8,553 bases of DNA from Alphaproteobacteria bacterium (GTDB lineage: Bacteria > Pseudomonadota > Alphaproteobacteria > CACIAM-22H2). This document shows, piece by piece, positions 1-6,641 of this stretch. Position numbers and translations under genes: made by a program. The notes beneath the pieces are model-generated. The model searched no databases, was not told the DNA's origin, and saw nothing but the letters and a program-made list of their open reading frames with translations. The stretch spans positions 1 through 8,553 of the forward strand of contig VGDA01000129.1 in NCBI GenBank assembly GCA_016869915.1, written 5' to 3'. How positions within the stretch are numbered: the stretch's first letter is position 1; each line of letters opens with the position of its first letter.

Positions 1-1
1 C

Positions 2-820
2 AGCTACGACCTTACGCGGCTGTTCGTCGGCTCCGAGGGCACGCTCGGCGTCATCACCGAGGTGACGCTGCGGCTCTACGGCATCCCCGCCGCGATCAGC
101 TCGGCGATGTGCTCGTTCCCTAGCGTGAAGGCGGCCGTCGACACGGTCATCCAGACGATCCAGTCCGGGATCCCGGTCGCGCGGATGGAGCTCGCCGACG
201 AATTGCAGATGAAGGCCTTCAACCTCTACGCCAGGCTCGGCCTCGCGGAGGCGCCGACGCTGTGGCTCGAGTTCCACGGCACCGACGCCTCGGTCGCCGA
301 GCAGGCCGAGATGGTGCAGGCCATCGCCGCGGAGCACGGGGGCGAAGGCTTCCGCTGGACCACCTCCCCGGAGGAGCGCAGGAAGCTCTGGCAGGCGCGG
401 CACGACGCCGCTTACGCCGGCAAGGCGCTGCGCCCCGGCGCGCAGCTCTGGGCGACGGACGTCTGCGTGCCGATCTCCCGCCTCGCGGACTGCATCGTCG
501 GCACGCAGGAGGACGTGAAGGCGTCGTTCCTGATGGCGCCGATCGTCGGCCATGTCGGCGACGGCAACTTCCACCTGACGATCATCCTCGACCCGAAGGA
601 CCCGCGCGAGATCGCCGAGGCGAACCGCCTCAACGACAGGCTCGTGGCGCGCGCGCTGTCGATGGATGGCACCTGCACGGGCGAGCACGGCGTCGGCTAC
701 GGCAAGATCGACTTCCTGACGGCCGAGCATGGCGGCGACGTGCTGTCCGTGATGCGCGCCGTGAAGAAGTCGATCGACCCCGACGGCATCATGAACCCCG
801 GCAAGATCCTGCGGGCGTGA
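2..820 (+). CDS. FAD-linked D-2-hydroxyacid (D-lactate) dehydrogenase, Dld/GlcD type, 3' part only
   Basis: This is the C-terminal 272 residues of a flavoprotein of the D-lactate dehydrogenase (cytochrome)/glycolate oxidase GlcD family, which oxidises D-2-hydroxyacids to 2-oxoacids and passes electrons to a cytochrome, quinone or ETF. The frame is open to the window edge. Its first residues (LFVGSEGTLGVITEVTLRL) are the end of the FAD-binding PCMH domain, so the GTG at 62 is not a start. About 190-200 N-terminal residues, including the main FAD loop, lie outside. The FAD-oxidase C domain shows the metal/substrate motifs HVGDGNFH (visible residues 184-191) and TGEHGVG (226-232), then the family-typical end IDPDGIMNPGKIL. 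The TDVCVP and CTGEHGVG style resembles Dld more than GlcD. The next gene starts 52 nt later on the same strand, suggesting an operon. The family is sure; the exact hydroxyacid is unknown. Confidence 0.93.
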   Translation, partial: SYDLTRLFVGSEGTLGVITEVTLRLYGIPAAISSAMCSFPSVKAAVDTVIQTIQSGIPVARMELADELQMKAFNLYARLGLAEAPTLWLEFHGTDASVAEQAEMVQAIAAEHGGEGFRWTTSPEERRKLWQARHDAAYAGKALRPGAQLWATDVCVPISRLADCIVGTQEDVKASFLMAPIVGHVGDGNFHLTIILDPKDPREIAEANRLNDRLVARALSMDGTCTGEHGVGYGKIDFLTAEHGGDVLSVMRAVKKSIDPDGIMNPGKILRA

Positions 821-857
821 TCGGGGCCGGGTACGCGCATGCGGATCGCAACGGCCC

Positions 858-862
858 GGAGG
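858..862 (+). promoter_or_regulatory. Ribosome binding site of the M24 hydrolase gene
   Basis: GGAGG lies 10 nt before the ATG at 873, a slightly long but workable spacing. It supports that ATG over the in-frame ATG at 930, which has only T/C-rich sequence before it. Confidence 0.55.
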
Positions 863-872
863 CCCTGAATCC

Positions 873-2090
873 ATGACGATCGGTGTCGGCGGCTCGTCGG
901 CGGAGGCCGAACTCGCCTTGCTTTCCCCCATGCGCGGCGCGGCGCCGCCGATCGGCGACGCGGAGCGCGCCGCGCGCATCGAGCGCGCGCAGGCGCTGAT
1001 GCGCGAGGCCGGCATCGACGCGCTCTGGCTCGACGTCTCTGCGAGCCTCACCTACTTCACCGGCCTGAGGCTGCGGCGCTCCGAGCGGCTGCATGGCGCG
1101 GTGCTGCCGGCGCGCGGCGAGCTTGCCTATCTCTGCCCCGCCTTCGAGGAAGAGAAGCTGCGGACCATGATCACCCTGGGCGACCGCGTCGTCACCTGGG
1201 AGGAGCACGAGGACCCGACGGCGCTCGTCACCGACACGCTGCGCGCCATGGGCGTCGAGCGCGGCACCGTGGCCCTGGACGAGGCGACGCAGTTCGCGGC
1301 CTTCGACGGCCTGCGCCGCGCGTCGAACTCCTACGACTGGGTCAACGGCGCGGCCATCACCGGCGCGTGCCGGTCGCGCAAGTCCGCTGCCGAGATCGCG
1401 CTGATGCAGTCGGCCAAGGACATCACGCTGCGCGCGCACAAGGCGGTGGCCCGCATCCTGCGCGAGGGCATCACGACCACCGAGGTCCAGGCCTTCCTCG
1501 TCGAGGCGCACAAGCGGCTCGGCGCCGAGGGCGCGCCCGCCTTCAACATCGTGCTTTTCGGCGAGGCGACGGCCTATCCGCACGGCGTGCCCTACCCGCA
1601 GGTGCTGCGCGACGGCGACATGGTGCTGATCGACGTCGGCGCGCCGGTCGACGGCTACCTCTCCGACATCACGCGCTCCTACGTCTTCGGCGAGCCCGGC
1701 GCGCGCCAGCGCCAGGTCTGGAACCTGGAGAAGGAGGCGCAGGCCGCCGCCTTTGCCGCGGCGCGCATCGGCGCGCGCTGCGAGGACGTCGATGCCGCTG
1801 CGCGCCGCGTCATCGAGGCCGCCGGCTTCGGGCCCGGCTACGCCGTGCCGGGCCTGCCGCATCGCACGGGCCACGGCATCGGGCTCGAGGTCCACGAGGT
1901 GCCCTATCTCGTGAAGGGCGACCGCACGGTGCTCGCGCCGGGCATGACGTTCTCGAACGAGCCGATGATCTGCATCTACGGCGAGTTCGGCGTGCGGCTC
2001 GAGGACCATTTCCACATGGCCGCGGACGGGCCGCGCTGGTTCACGCGCCCCGCGCATTCCGTCGACGATCCCTTCGGCTACGAGGCCTGA
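873..2090 (+). CDS. M24B family metallopeptidase / creatinase-fold hydrolase (Xaa-Pro dipeptidase-like)
   Basis: A complete 405-residue protein of the aminopeptidase P/prolidase/creatinase superfamily. An N-terminal creatinase domain (about 28-165, with DALWLDVSASLTYFTG) precedes a pita-bread catalytic domain (about 172-395). All five dinuclear metal ligands are present: D254 (VLIDVG), D265 (SDITRSY), H334 (RTGHGIG), E363 (SNEP) and E377 (RLEDH). H237 (YPHGVP) and H341 (EVHE) fit the usual catalytic and substrate histidines. It should therefore be an active metallohydrolase, unlike creatinase, which lacks the metal set. There is no signal peptide, so it is cytoplasmic. Relatives cleave Xaa-Pro dipeptides or open small amides such as N-acetyl-diaminobutyrate (ectoine hydrolase DoeA). 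The catabolic neighbours make a small-molecule amide as likely as a peptide, but that is inference. It follows the hydroxyacid dehydrogenase, and its 3' end overlaps the opposing dioxygenase gene by 13 bp. Confidence 0.93.
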   Translation: MTIGVGGSSAEAELALLSPMRGAAPPIGDAERAARIERAQALMREAGIDALWLDVSASLTYFTGLRLRRSERLHGAVLPARGELAYLCPAFEEEKLRTMITLGDRVVTWEEHEDPTALVTDTLRAMGVERGTVALDEATQFAAFDGLRRASNSYDWVNGAAITGACRSRKSAAEIALMQSAKDITLRAHKAVARILREGITTTEVQAFLVEAHKRLGAEGAPAFNIVLFGEATAYPHGVPYPQVLRDGDMVLIDVGAPVDGYLSDITRSYVFGEPGARQRQVWNLEKEAQAAAFAAARIGARCEDVDAAARRVIEAAGFGPGYAVPGLPHRTGHGIGLEVHEVPYLVKGDRTVLAPGMTFSNEPMICIYGEFGVRLEDHFHMAADGPRWFTRPAHSVDDPFGYEA

Positions 2091-2917
2091 TCGCCCGCCC
2101 GCCAGAGCACGGGGAAGAGCGGCCCGGACAGTTCCGCGCCCGGCGCGAGGCCGGCGCGCGCGAGCGGCCTGAACGTGCCGGAATGCGGGCGCCATCGCAC
2201 GTCGTCGCCGGCGAGGCGCAGCGCCACCGTGCGCCGGCGTCGCGCGCTCGGGTTGCCGCCCGCGCCATGGACGATGCGGCCATGGAAGACGACGGCGTCC
2301 CCCGGCTCGAGGTCGAAGCGGCGCAGCTCGAGCGTGCCCCGCATCGCCTCGATGTCGGGCAGGGGAGGCAGCGGCGACTTCGCGTAGCGCCGCGCGCCCT
2401 GGCCGCCCTCGCGGAAGGGCGCCGGCGCGAAGTCGCCGCCCCAGCGATGCGAGCCGGCGACGTACTCGACCGCGCCGTTGCCCTGGTCGATCGGGTCGAG
2501 GGCCAGGTAGGCGGTCGCCAGCATCTCGCCGGTCACCGGCCAGTAGGGCGAGTCCTGGTGCCAGGGCGTGCGCGCCGGCGTCCCCGGCTCCTTCGCGAAG
2601 ACCTGGTCGTAGAAGAGGTGGATGCGCGCGGCGCGCATCAGGATGCCAGCGGCCGCGGCCGCGTCGGTCTCGAAGAACGCGGCGCGGAAATCCGGGTCGA
2701 CGCGCCACATGAACATGTCGCCGAAGAACCGTCCCGGCGAGCCGCGGTCGTTGAAGTCGAGCGCCATCTCGCCGGGCGCCGCCATAGCGCGATCGACGGC
2801 GGCGCGCAGGCGCTCGAGCATCGCCGGCGCGACGAGGCCGGGCAGGTGGACGACGCCGTCGCGCCCGAAGGCCTCTACCTGCGCTTGGGATGGCTGCATG
2901 CGGGCGGCATCATGCAT
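2078..2917 (-). CDS. Phytanoyl-CoA dioxygenase (PhyH) family Fe(II)/2-oxoglutarate oxygenase
   Basis: A 279-residue non-haem iron oxygenase. The facial triad is visible: H120 and D122 in TPWHQDSPYW, and H217 in FHGRIVHGAGGN. R228 (or R229), 11 residues after H217, is placed to bind the 2-oxoglutarate carboxylate. The N-terminal stretch FGRDGVVHLPGLV (residues 17-29) is the usual family opening, and LxPGDAVVFHG (203-213) precedes the distal histidine. Members hydroxylate phytanoyl-CoA, ectoine, small amines, halogenated acids or natural products, so the substrate cannot be assigned. There is no signal peptide. ATG at 2917 gives the longest form. ATG at 2899 (residue 7) is equally possible, as neither has a clear Shine-Dalgarno sequence. 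It diverges from mmsA across 80 bp and meets the M24 gene tail-to-tail, so it is transcribed alone. Confidence 0.9.
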   Translation of the reverse strand: MHDAARMQPSQAQVEAFGRDGVVHLPGLVAPAMLERLRAAVDRAMAAPGEMALDFNDRGSPGRFFGDMFMWRVDPDFRAAFFETDAAAAAGILMRAARIHLFYDQVFAKEPGTPARTPWHQDSPYWPVTGEMLATAYLALDPIDQGNGAVEYVAGSHRWGGDFAPAPFREGGQGARRYAKSPLPPLPDIEAMRGTLELRRFDLEPGDAVVFHGRIVHGAGGNPSARRRRTVALRLAGDDVRWRPHSGTFRPLARAGLAPGAELSGPLFPVLWRAGDQAS

Positions 2918-2941
2918 GGCGCGCGGCCGGACGCCACCCGC

Positions 2942-2969
2942 TTGCCTCGCGCGGCCGCGCGCCTAGACT
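2942..2969 (+). promoter_or_regulatory. Candidate sigma70-type promoter of mmsA
   Basis: TTGCCT (2942-2947) and TAGACT (2964-2969) stand 16 nt apart, each matching the consensus at four of six positions. Initiation near 2976 would leave a leader of about 22 nt that includes the strong ribosome binding site. The spacer is a 14-bp perfect palindrome (2948-2961). No comparable promoter was found for the divergent dioxygenase gene in this 80-bp region. Confidence 0.45.
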
Positions 2970-2985
2970 GCGCGGCCTTTCCAGC

Positions 2986-2992
2986 GGAGGAG
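2986..2992 (+). promoter_or_regulatory. Ribosome binding site of mmsA
   Basis: GGAGGAG lies 5 nt before the ATG at 2998. This fixes the start there rather than at upstream in-frame codons, which would add 36 residues without family similarity and run through the promoter. Confidence 0.85.
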
Positions 2993-2997
2993 CTTCC

Positions 2998-4491
2998 ATG
3001 GACGCGATCGGCCATCTCATCGGCGGCAAGCGTGTCGCCGGCGCCTCGGGGCGCGGCGCCCCCGTCTTCAACCCAGCGACCGGCGAGCAGACCGGGACCG
3101 TCGCGCTGGCTTCCGCGGCCGAGGTCGACGAGGCGGTGCGCGTCGCGGCCACGGCGCAGGCCGGCTGGGCGGCGACGCCGCCGCTGATGCGCGCGCGCGC
3201 GATGTTCAAGTTCAAGGAACTCCTGGAGCGGCATCGCGACGACATCGCGCGGCTGATCACGCTCGAGCACGGCAAGACGCACGAGGACGCCAAGGGCGAG
3301 GTGATCCGCGGCATGGAGGTCGTGGAGTTCGCCTGCGGCATCCCCTACCTGCTGCGCGGCGACATGACTCCCGACGTGGGGCGTGGCATCGACACCTGGT
3401 CGGCGCGCCACCCACTCGGCGTCGTCGCGGGCATCACGCCCTTCAACTTCCCGGTGATGGTCGGCATGTGGATGGCGCCGATGGCGCTGGCCTGCGGCAA
3501 CGCCTTCATCTGGAAGCCGTCGGAGAAGGACCCCACCTCGTCGCTGCGCGTGGCGGAGCTGCTGATGGAGGCGGGCGTGCCCGCCGGCGTCCTCAACGTC
3601 GTCAATGGCGACAAGGAGGCCGTCGACGCGCTGCTCGCCCATCCCGGCATCTCGGCGATCAGCTTCGTCGGCTCGACTGCGGTTGGCGAGTACATCTACC
3701 GGACCGGCTGCGCGCACGCGAAGCGCGTCCAGGCCCTTTGCGGCGCGAAGAACCACATGGTCGTGATGCCCGACGCCGACCTCGACCAGACCGTCGACGC
3801 GCTGATGGGCGCGGGCTACGGCGCGGCGGGCGAGCGCTGCATGGCGATCTCGGTCGCGGTCGCGGTCGGCAACGTCGCCGACCGGCTGGTGGGCAAGCTC
3901 GCGCCGCGCGTTGCCGCGCTCAAGGTGGGACCGGGCATGGACCCGCAGAGCGAGATGGGGCCCCTGGTCACCAGGGAGCACCTCGCCAAGGTGAAGTCCT
4001 ATGTCGACATCGGCGTCGCCGAGGGCGCGAAGCTCGTCGTCGATGGCCGCGGCCTCAGGCTGCAGGGCTACGAGGACGGCTACTACATGGGCGGCTGCCT
4101 GTTCGACGACGTCGGGCCCGGCATGCGGATCTACAAGGAGGAGATCTTCGGGCCGGTGCTGTCGGTGGTGCGCGTGCCCGACTACGACAGCGCGGTCAGG
4201 CTCGTGAACGACCACGAATACGGCAACGGCGCCGCGATCTTCACGCGCGACGGCGACGCGGCGCGCGCCTTCTCGGCGGAGGCGAAGGCCGGGATGATCG
4301 GCGTCAACGTGCCGATCCCCGTGCCGCTCGCCTTCCATTCCTTCGGCGGCTGGAAGCGCTCGATCTTCGGCGATCGCAACAGCTACGGCCCCGAAGCTGT
4401 CGGCTTCTACACCAAGATCAAGACCACGACGGCGCGCTGGCCGACGGGCATCCGCTCGGGCGCCGAGTTCGTGATGCCGACCATGCGCTGA
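2998..4491 (+). CDS. mmsA: CoA-acylating (methyl)malonate-semialdehyde dehydrogenase
   Basis: A 497-residue aldehyde dehydrogenase of the MmsA/IolA subgroup, which converts methylmalonate semialdehyde to propionyl-CoA, or malonate semialdehyde to acetyl-CoA, with NAD+ and CoA plus release of CO2. Length and end-to-end character match the family. Visible features are ITPFNFP with N150, the NAD-binding WKPSE (172-176), FVGSTAVGEYIY (223-234), and the catalytic C281 in AAGERCMA. The usual ALDH general-base motif ELGGK is replaced by LCGAK followed by NHMVVMPDAD, a hallmark of CoA-acylating MmsA enzymes. EEIFGPVLSV (381-390) is the standard C-terminal motif. The product is cytoplasmic. It has its own promoter candidate, a strong ribosome binding site and a strong terminator, so it is monocistronic. 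The presence of mmsA outside an obvious valine or inositol operon suggests a dedicated pathway ending in a three- or four-carbon semialdehyde (inference). Confidence 0.94.
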   Translation: MDAIGHLIGGKRVAGASGRGAPVFNPATGEQTGTVALASAAEVDEAVRVAATAQAGWAATPPLMRARAMFKFKELLERHRDDIARLITLEHGKTHEDAKGEVIRGMEVVEFACGIPYLLRGDMTPDVGRGIDTWSARHPLGVVAGITPFNFPVMVGMWMAPMALACGNAFIWKPSEKDPTSSLRVAELLMEAGVPAGVLNVVNGDKEAVDALLAHPGISAISFVGSTAVGEYIYRTGCAHAKRVQALCGAKNHMVVMPDADLDQTVDALMGAGYGAAGERCMAISVAVAVGNVADRLVGKLAPRVAALKVGPGMDPQSEMGPLVTREHLAKVKSYVDIGVAEGAKLVVDGRGLRLQGYEDGYYMGGCLFDDVGPGMRIYKEEIFGPVLSVVRVPDYDSAVRLVNDHEYGNGAAIFTRDGDAARAFSAEAKAGMIGVNVPIPVPLAFHSFGGWKRSIFGDRNSYGPEAVGFYTKIKTTTARWPTGIRSGAEFVMPTMR

Positions 4492-4516
4492 GGCCGCGCC
4501 CGAAGGGGAAGGCCCG

Positions 4517-4552
4517 ACGGGGCCGGAGCGCATGCTCCGGCCCCGTTTCTTT
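4517..4552 (+). terminator. Rho-independent terminator of mmsA
   Basis: A perfect 13-bp stem (4517-4529 pairing with 4534-4546), rich in G+C with a four-base GCAT loop, runs into a T-rich tail (TTTCTTT, 4546-4552). It lies 25 nt after the mmsA stop. On the - strand the hairpin is followed by few T's, so for the opposing permease gene, which ends at 4571, it would be a weaker stop. Confidence 0.9.
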
Positions 4553-4570
4553 GCGCGGCCGCAGCGCCTC

Positions 4571-6541
4571 CTACTTGAGCAGGTTGGGCAGCCAGAGCGC
4601 GACTTCGGGGAAGAACAGCACGATCGCGACCCCGATGACCTGCAGACCGATGAAGGGCAGCATCGACCTGAAGATGTGGTCGAGTGTTATGTCCGGCGGC
4701 GCCACCGATTTGAGATAGAAGGCGGCCTGGCCGAAGGGCGGCGAGAGATAGCCCACCTGCATGTTCATGTTGAACAGCACGCCGAACCAGATCAGGTCGT
4801 AGCCCAGCGCGGTCACGGTCGGCGCGAAGATCGGCATGGTCAGCAGCATGATGCTGAACCAGTCCATGAAGCAGCCGAGCACGAGCAGGATCGCCATCAT
4901 GACCAGGATGACGCCGATCGGGTCGAGCGGCAGGCCGGTCATCACGCCCCGGAGATAGGTGATGCCGCCCAGCAGGTTGTAGACGCCGACCATCGCGTTG
5001 GCGCCGATGGTCAGCCAGATCAGCAGGCCGCAGGTCGACATCGTCGTGAACATCGAGTCACGGAACATCGCCCAGTTGAGGGTTCCACGGATCCAGGCGG
5101 AGACGATGACGCCGACGACGCCGAGCGCCGCCGCCTCGCTGACCGAGGCGATGCCGCCATAGATGCTGCCGAGCACCGAGGCGATGATGAAGAGCGGCAG
5201 GATCACCTTCTTCATCGCCGCGAGCTTCTGCGTCAGCGGGATGTCGGTGATCTCGCGCGGCGCCGGCGGACCCAGCGACGGATTGATCGCGCAGCGCACC
5301 AGGACGTAGACCATGTAGAGGCCCGCCAGCATCAGGCCGGGGATCGTCGACGCCAGGAACAGGTCGCCGATCGAGGTCGAGGTGGTGAGGCCGTAGAAGA
5401 CCAGGACCAGGCTTGGCGGGATCATCACGCCGAGCGAGCCGCCGGCGCAGACGACGCCGATCGCGAGCTTGGAATCGTAGCCGAGGCGCAGCATCTGCGG
5501 CAGCGCCACGAGGCCGAGCAGTATGATCTCGCCGCCGATGATGCCGGTCATCGCGGCCATGATCGCCGCCGCGACGAGGGTCATGACGGCCACGCCGCCC
5601 GGCAGGCGGCCGGCCCAGGTCTTCAGCGCGTCGTAGAGGTCGTGCGCGACGCCCGACTTGTCCATCACCGCCGCCATCAGCAGGAACATCGGCACGGACA
5701 GCAGGGCGTAGCTGTTGACGAAACCGTAGGTGCGGAAGGTGATGATCGACAGCGCGTCCACGTCGCGGAACAGCACGCAGAAGATGACCGCGATCAGCCC
5801 GGTGGCGAAGCCGATCGGCATGCCCAGGACGATGATGAAGAAGACGAAGGAGCCGAGCATCAGGAAGGAGATCGTCTGGATCCCCGGGTTCCAGCCGCCG
5901 GTCAGCCAGGACATCGGCTGGAACCAGCCATAGGCGCCGTCCGACGGGATCATCACGACGAGGTAGAGGGCCATCAGCGCCGCGACGGCGAAGCTCGCCC
6001 AGACGACGAGCGGCACGCGCCCGAGCTCGCGCAGCACCTGGCGCATGTTGGAGATGCCCTGGAACACGATCAGCAGGGTGCCGAGGAACATCGAGACCTT
6101 GACGATCGCGGGCGTCGGCGCGGCCCAGGCCGAGCCGCCGACCTCGAGCTTGAACACGCCGTTGTCGAACACGGCGTCGCGCGCGAGGCGATAGCTGAAC
6201 CACGCGAAGACGAGGAAGTAGATCAGCGTTCCGGCATAGCCGATCGCGTCGCAGATCAGCTTCGCCTGGTTCGGGTAGCGGTCGTAGAGCGCTGTGATCT
6301 GGATGTGCTCGCGCCGCTGGAGCGCCCAGGACCCGCCGAACACGAAGGCGACCGCGATAGCGGTCGTGACCACGTCGTAGACCCAGATCGTGGGTGTCGC
6401 CAAGATGTCGCTGCCGACGTCGAAGATCGTGACGATGATTGACAGCAGGTAGCCGAAGCTCAGCACCTTGCCGACGAGGATGACGAGCATGTCGACGATG
6501 TTCTGCGGCGGATAGCTCCGCGCGGCGTTGGCTTCGGTCAT
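4571..6541 (-). CDS. dctQM: Fused TRAP transporter permease, DctQ small subunit joined to DctM large subunit
   Basis: A 656-residue inner-membrane protein joining both TRAP permease subunits. Residues about 20-170 form the DctQ domain with four hydrophobic helices (around 20-42, 54-78, 97-118, 144-168), including WALQRREHIQITALY between helices 2 and 3. A linking helix follows near 177-198. The DctM domain fills about 220-654, with SVPMFLLMA, the loop GVMIPPSLVLVFYG (371-384) and GYLSPPFGQAAFYLK (597-611), all typical of DctM. With the binding protein encoded upstream it should import a carboxylate-type solute using a Na+ gradient. The subtype resembles the mannitol/chloroaromatic (FcbT-like) TRAP group. 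ATG at 6541 is chosen: an in-frame TTG at 6589 would add 16 polar residues and sit at the tail of a terminator hairpin. The Shine-Dalgarno sequence is weak. The gene is second after dctP, separated by 100 nt. Confidence 0.93.
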   Translation of the reverse strand: MTEANAARSYPPQNIVDMLVILVGKVLSFGYLLSIIVTIFDVGSDILATPTIWVYDVVTTAIAVAFVFGGSWALQRREHIQITALYDRYPNQAKLICDAIGYAGTLIYFLVFAWFSYRLARDAVFDNGVFKLEVGGSAWAAPTPAIVKVSMFLGTLLIVFQGISNMRQVLRELGRVPLVVWASFAVAALMALYLVVMIPSDGAYGWFQPMSWLTGGWNPGIQTISFLMLGSFVFFIIVLGMPIGFATGLIAVIFCVLFRDVDALSIITFRTYGFVNSYALLSVPMFLLMAAVMDKSGVAHDLYDALKTWAGRLPGGVAVMTLVAAAIMAAMTGIIGGEIILLGLVALPQMLRLGYDSKLAIGVVCAGGSLGVMIPPSLVLVFYGLTTSTSIGDLFLASTIPGLMLAGLYMVYVLVRCAINPSLGPPAPREITDIPLTQKLAAMKKVILPLFIIASVLGSIYGGIASVSEAAALGVVGVIVSAWIRGTLNWAMFRDSMFTTMSTCGLLIWLTIGANAMVGVYNLLGGITYLRGVMTGLPLDPIGVILVMMAILLVLGCFMDWFSIMLLTMPIFAPTVTALGYDLIWFGVLFNMNMQVGYLSPPFGQAAFYLKSVAPPDITLDHIFRSMLPFIGLQVIGVAIVLFFPEVALWLPNLLK

Positions 6542-6586
6542 GTTCCGGTGTCCCGCTGGCTCGGGGCGTCCGGCCTCGCGGCCGGG

Positions 6587-6622
6587 CAAAGAAAAGTCGG
6601 GCGCGGCAAACCGCGCCCGACT
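6587..6622 (-). terminator. Intrinsic terminator/attenuator between dctP and dctQM
   Basis: A perfect 12-bp stem (6595-6606 with 6611-6622) has a four-base loop. Read on the - strand it is followed by TTTTCTTT, the layout of a rho-independent terminator. It begins 20 nt after the dctP stop and lies upstream of dctQM. It probably stops most transcripts after dctP and protects its mRNA 3' end, letting a fraction read on into the permease gene. Confidence 0.85.
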
Positions 6623-6641
6623 CGTTGCGCGAAGTCCGGGC

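Noticed and set aside
789..2708. Long open frame on the - strand (639 codons) opposite the M24 gene
   Set aside because: It is Arg/Ala/Gly/Asp-rich with no domain, overlaps two well-supported genes with clear catalytic motifs, and is the expected product of G+C-biased third positions.
2875..4533. Long open frame on the - strand (552 codons) opposite mmsA
   Set aside because: No recognisable motifs, runs through the mmsA terminator and promoter, and the opposing frame is an unmistakable aldehyde dehydrogenase.
4532..6442. Long open frame on the + strand (636 codons) opposite the TRAP permease
   Set aside because: Its His/Asp/Glu/Gln/Arg-rich low-complexity translation is the typical antisense shadow of a hydrophobic membrane protein in G+C-rich DNA. 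It also starts inside the mmsA terminator.
6542..6589. TTG-initiated 16-residue extension of the DctQM permease
   Set aside because: The extension is polar and unlike family N-termini, and its start lies in the tail of the upstream terminator hairpin; ATG at 6541 is preferred.
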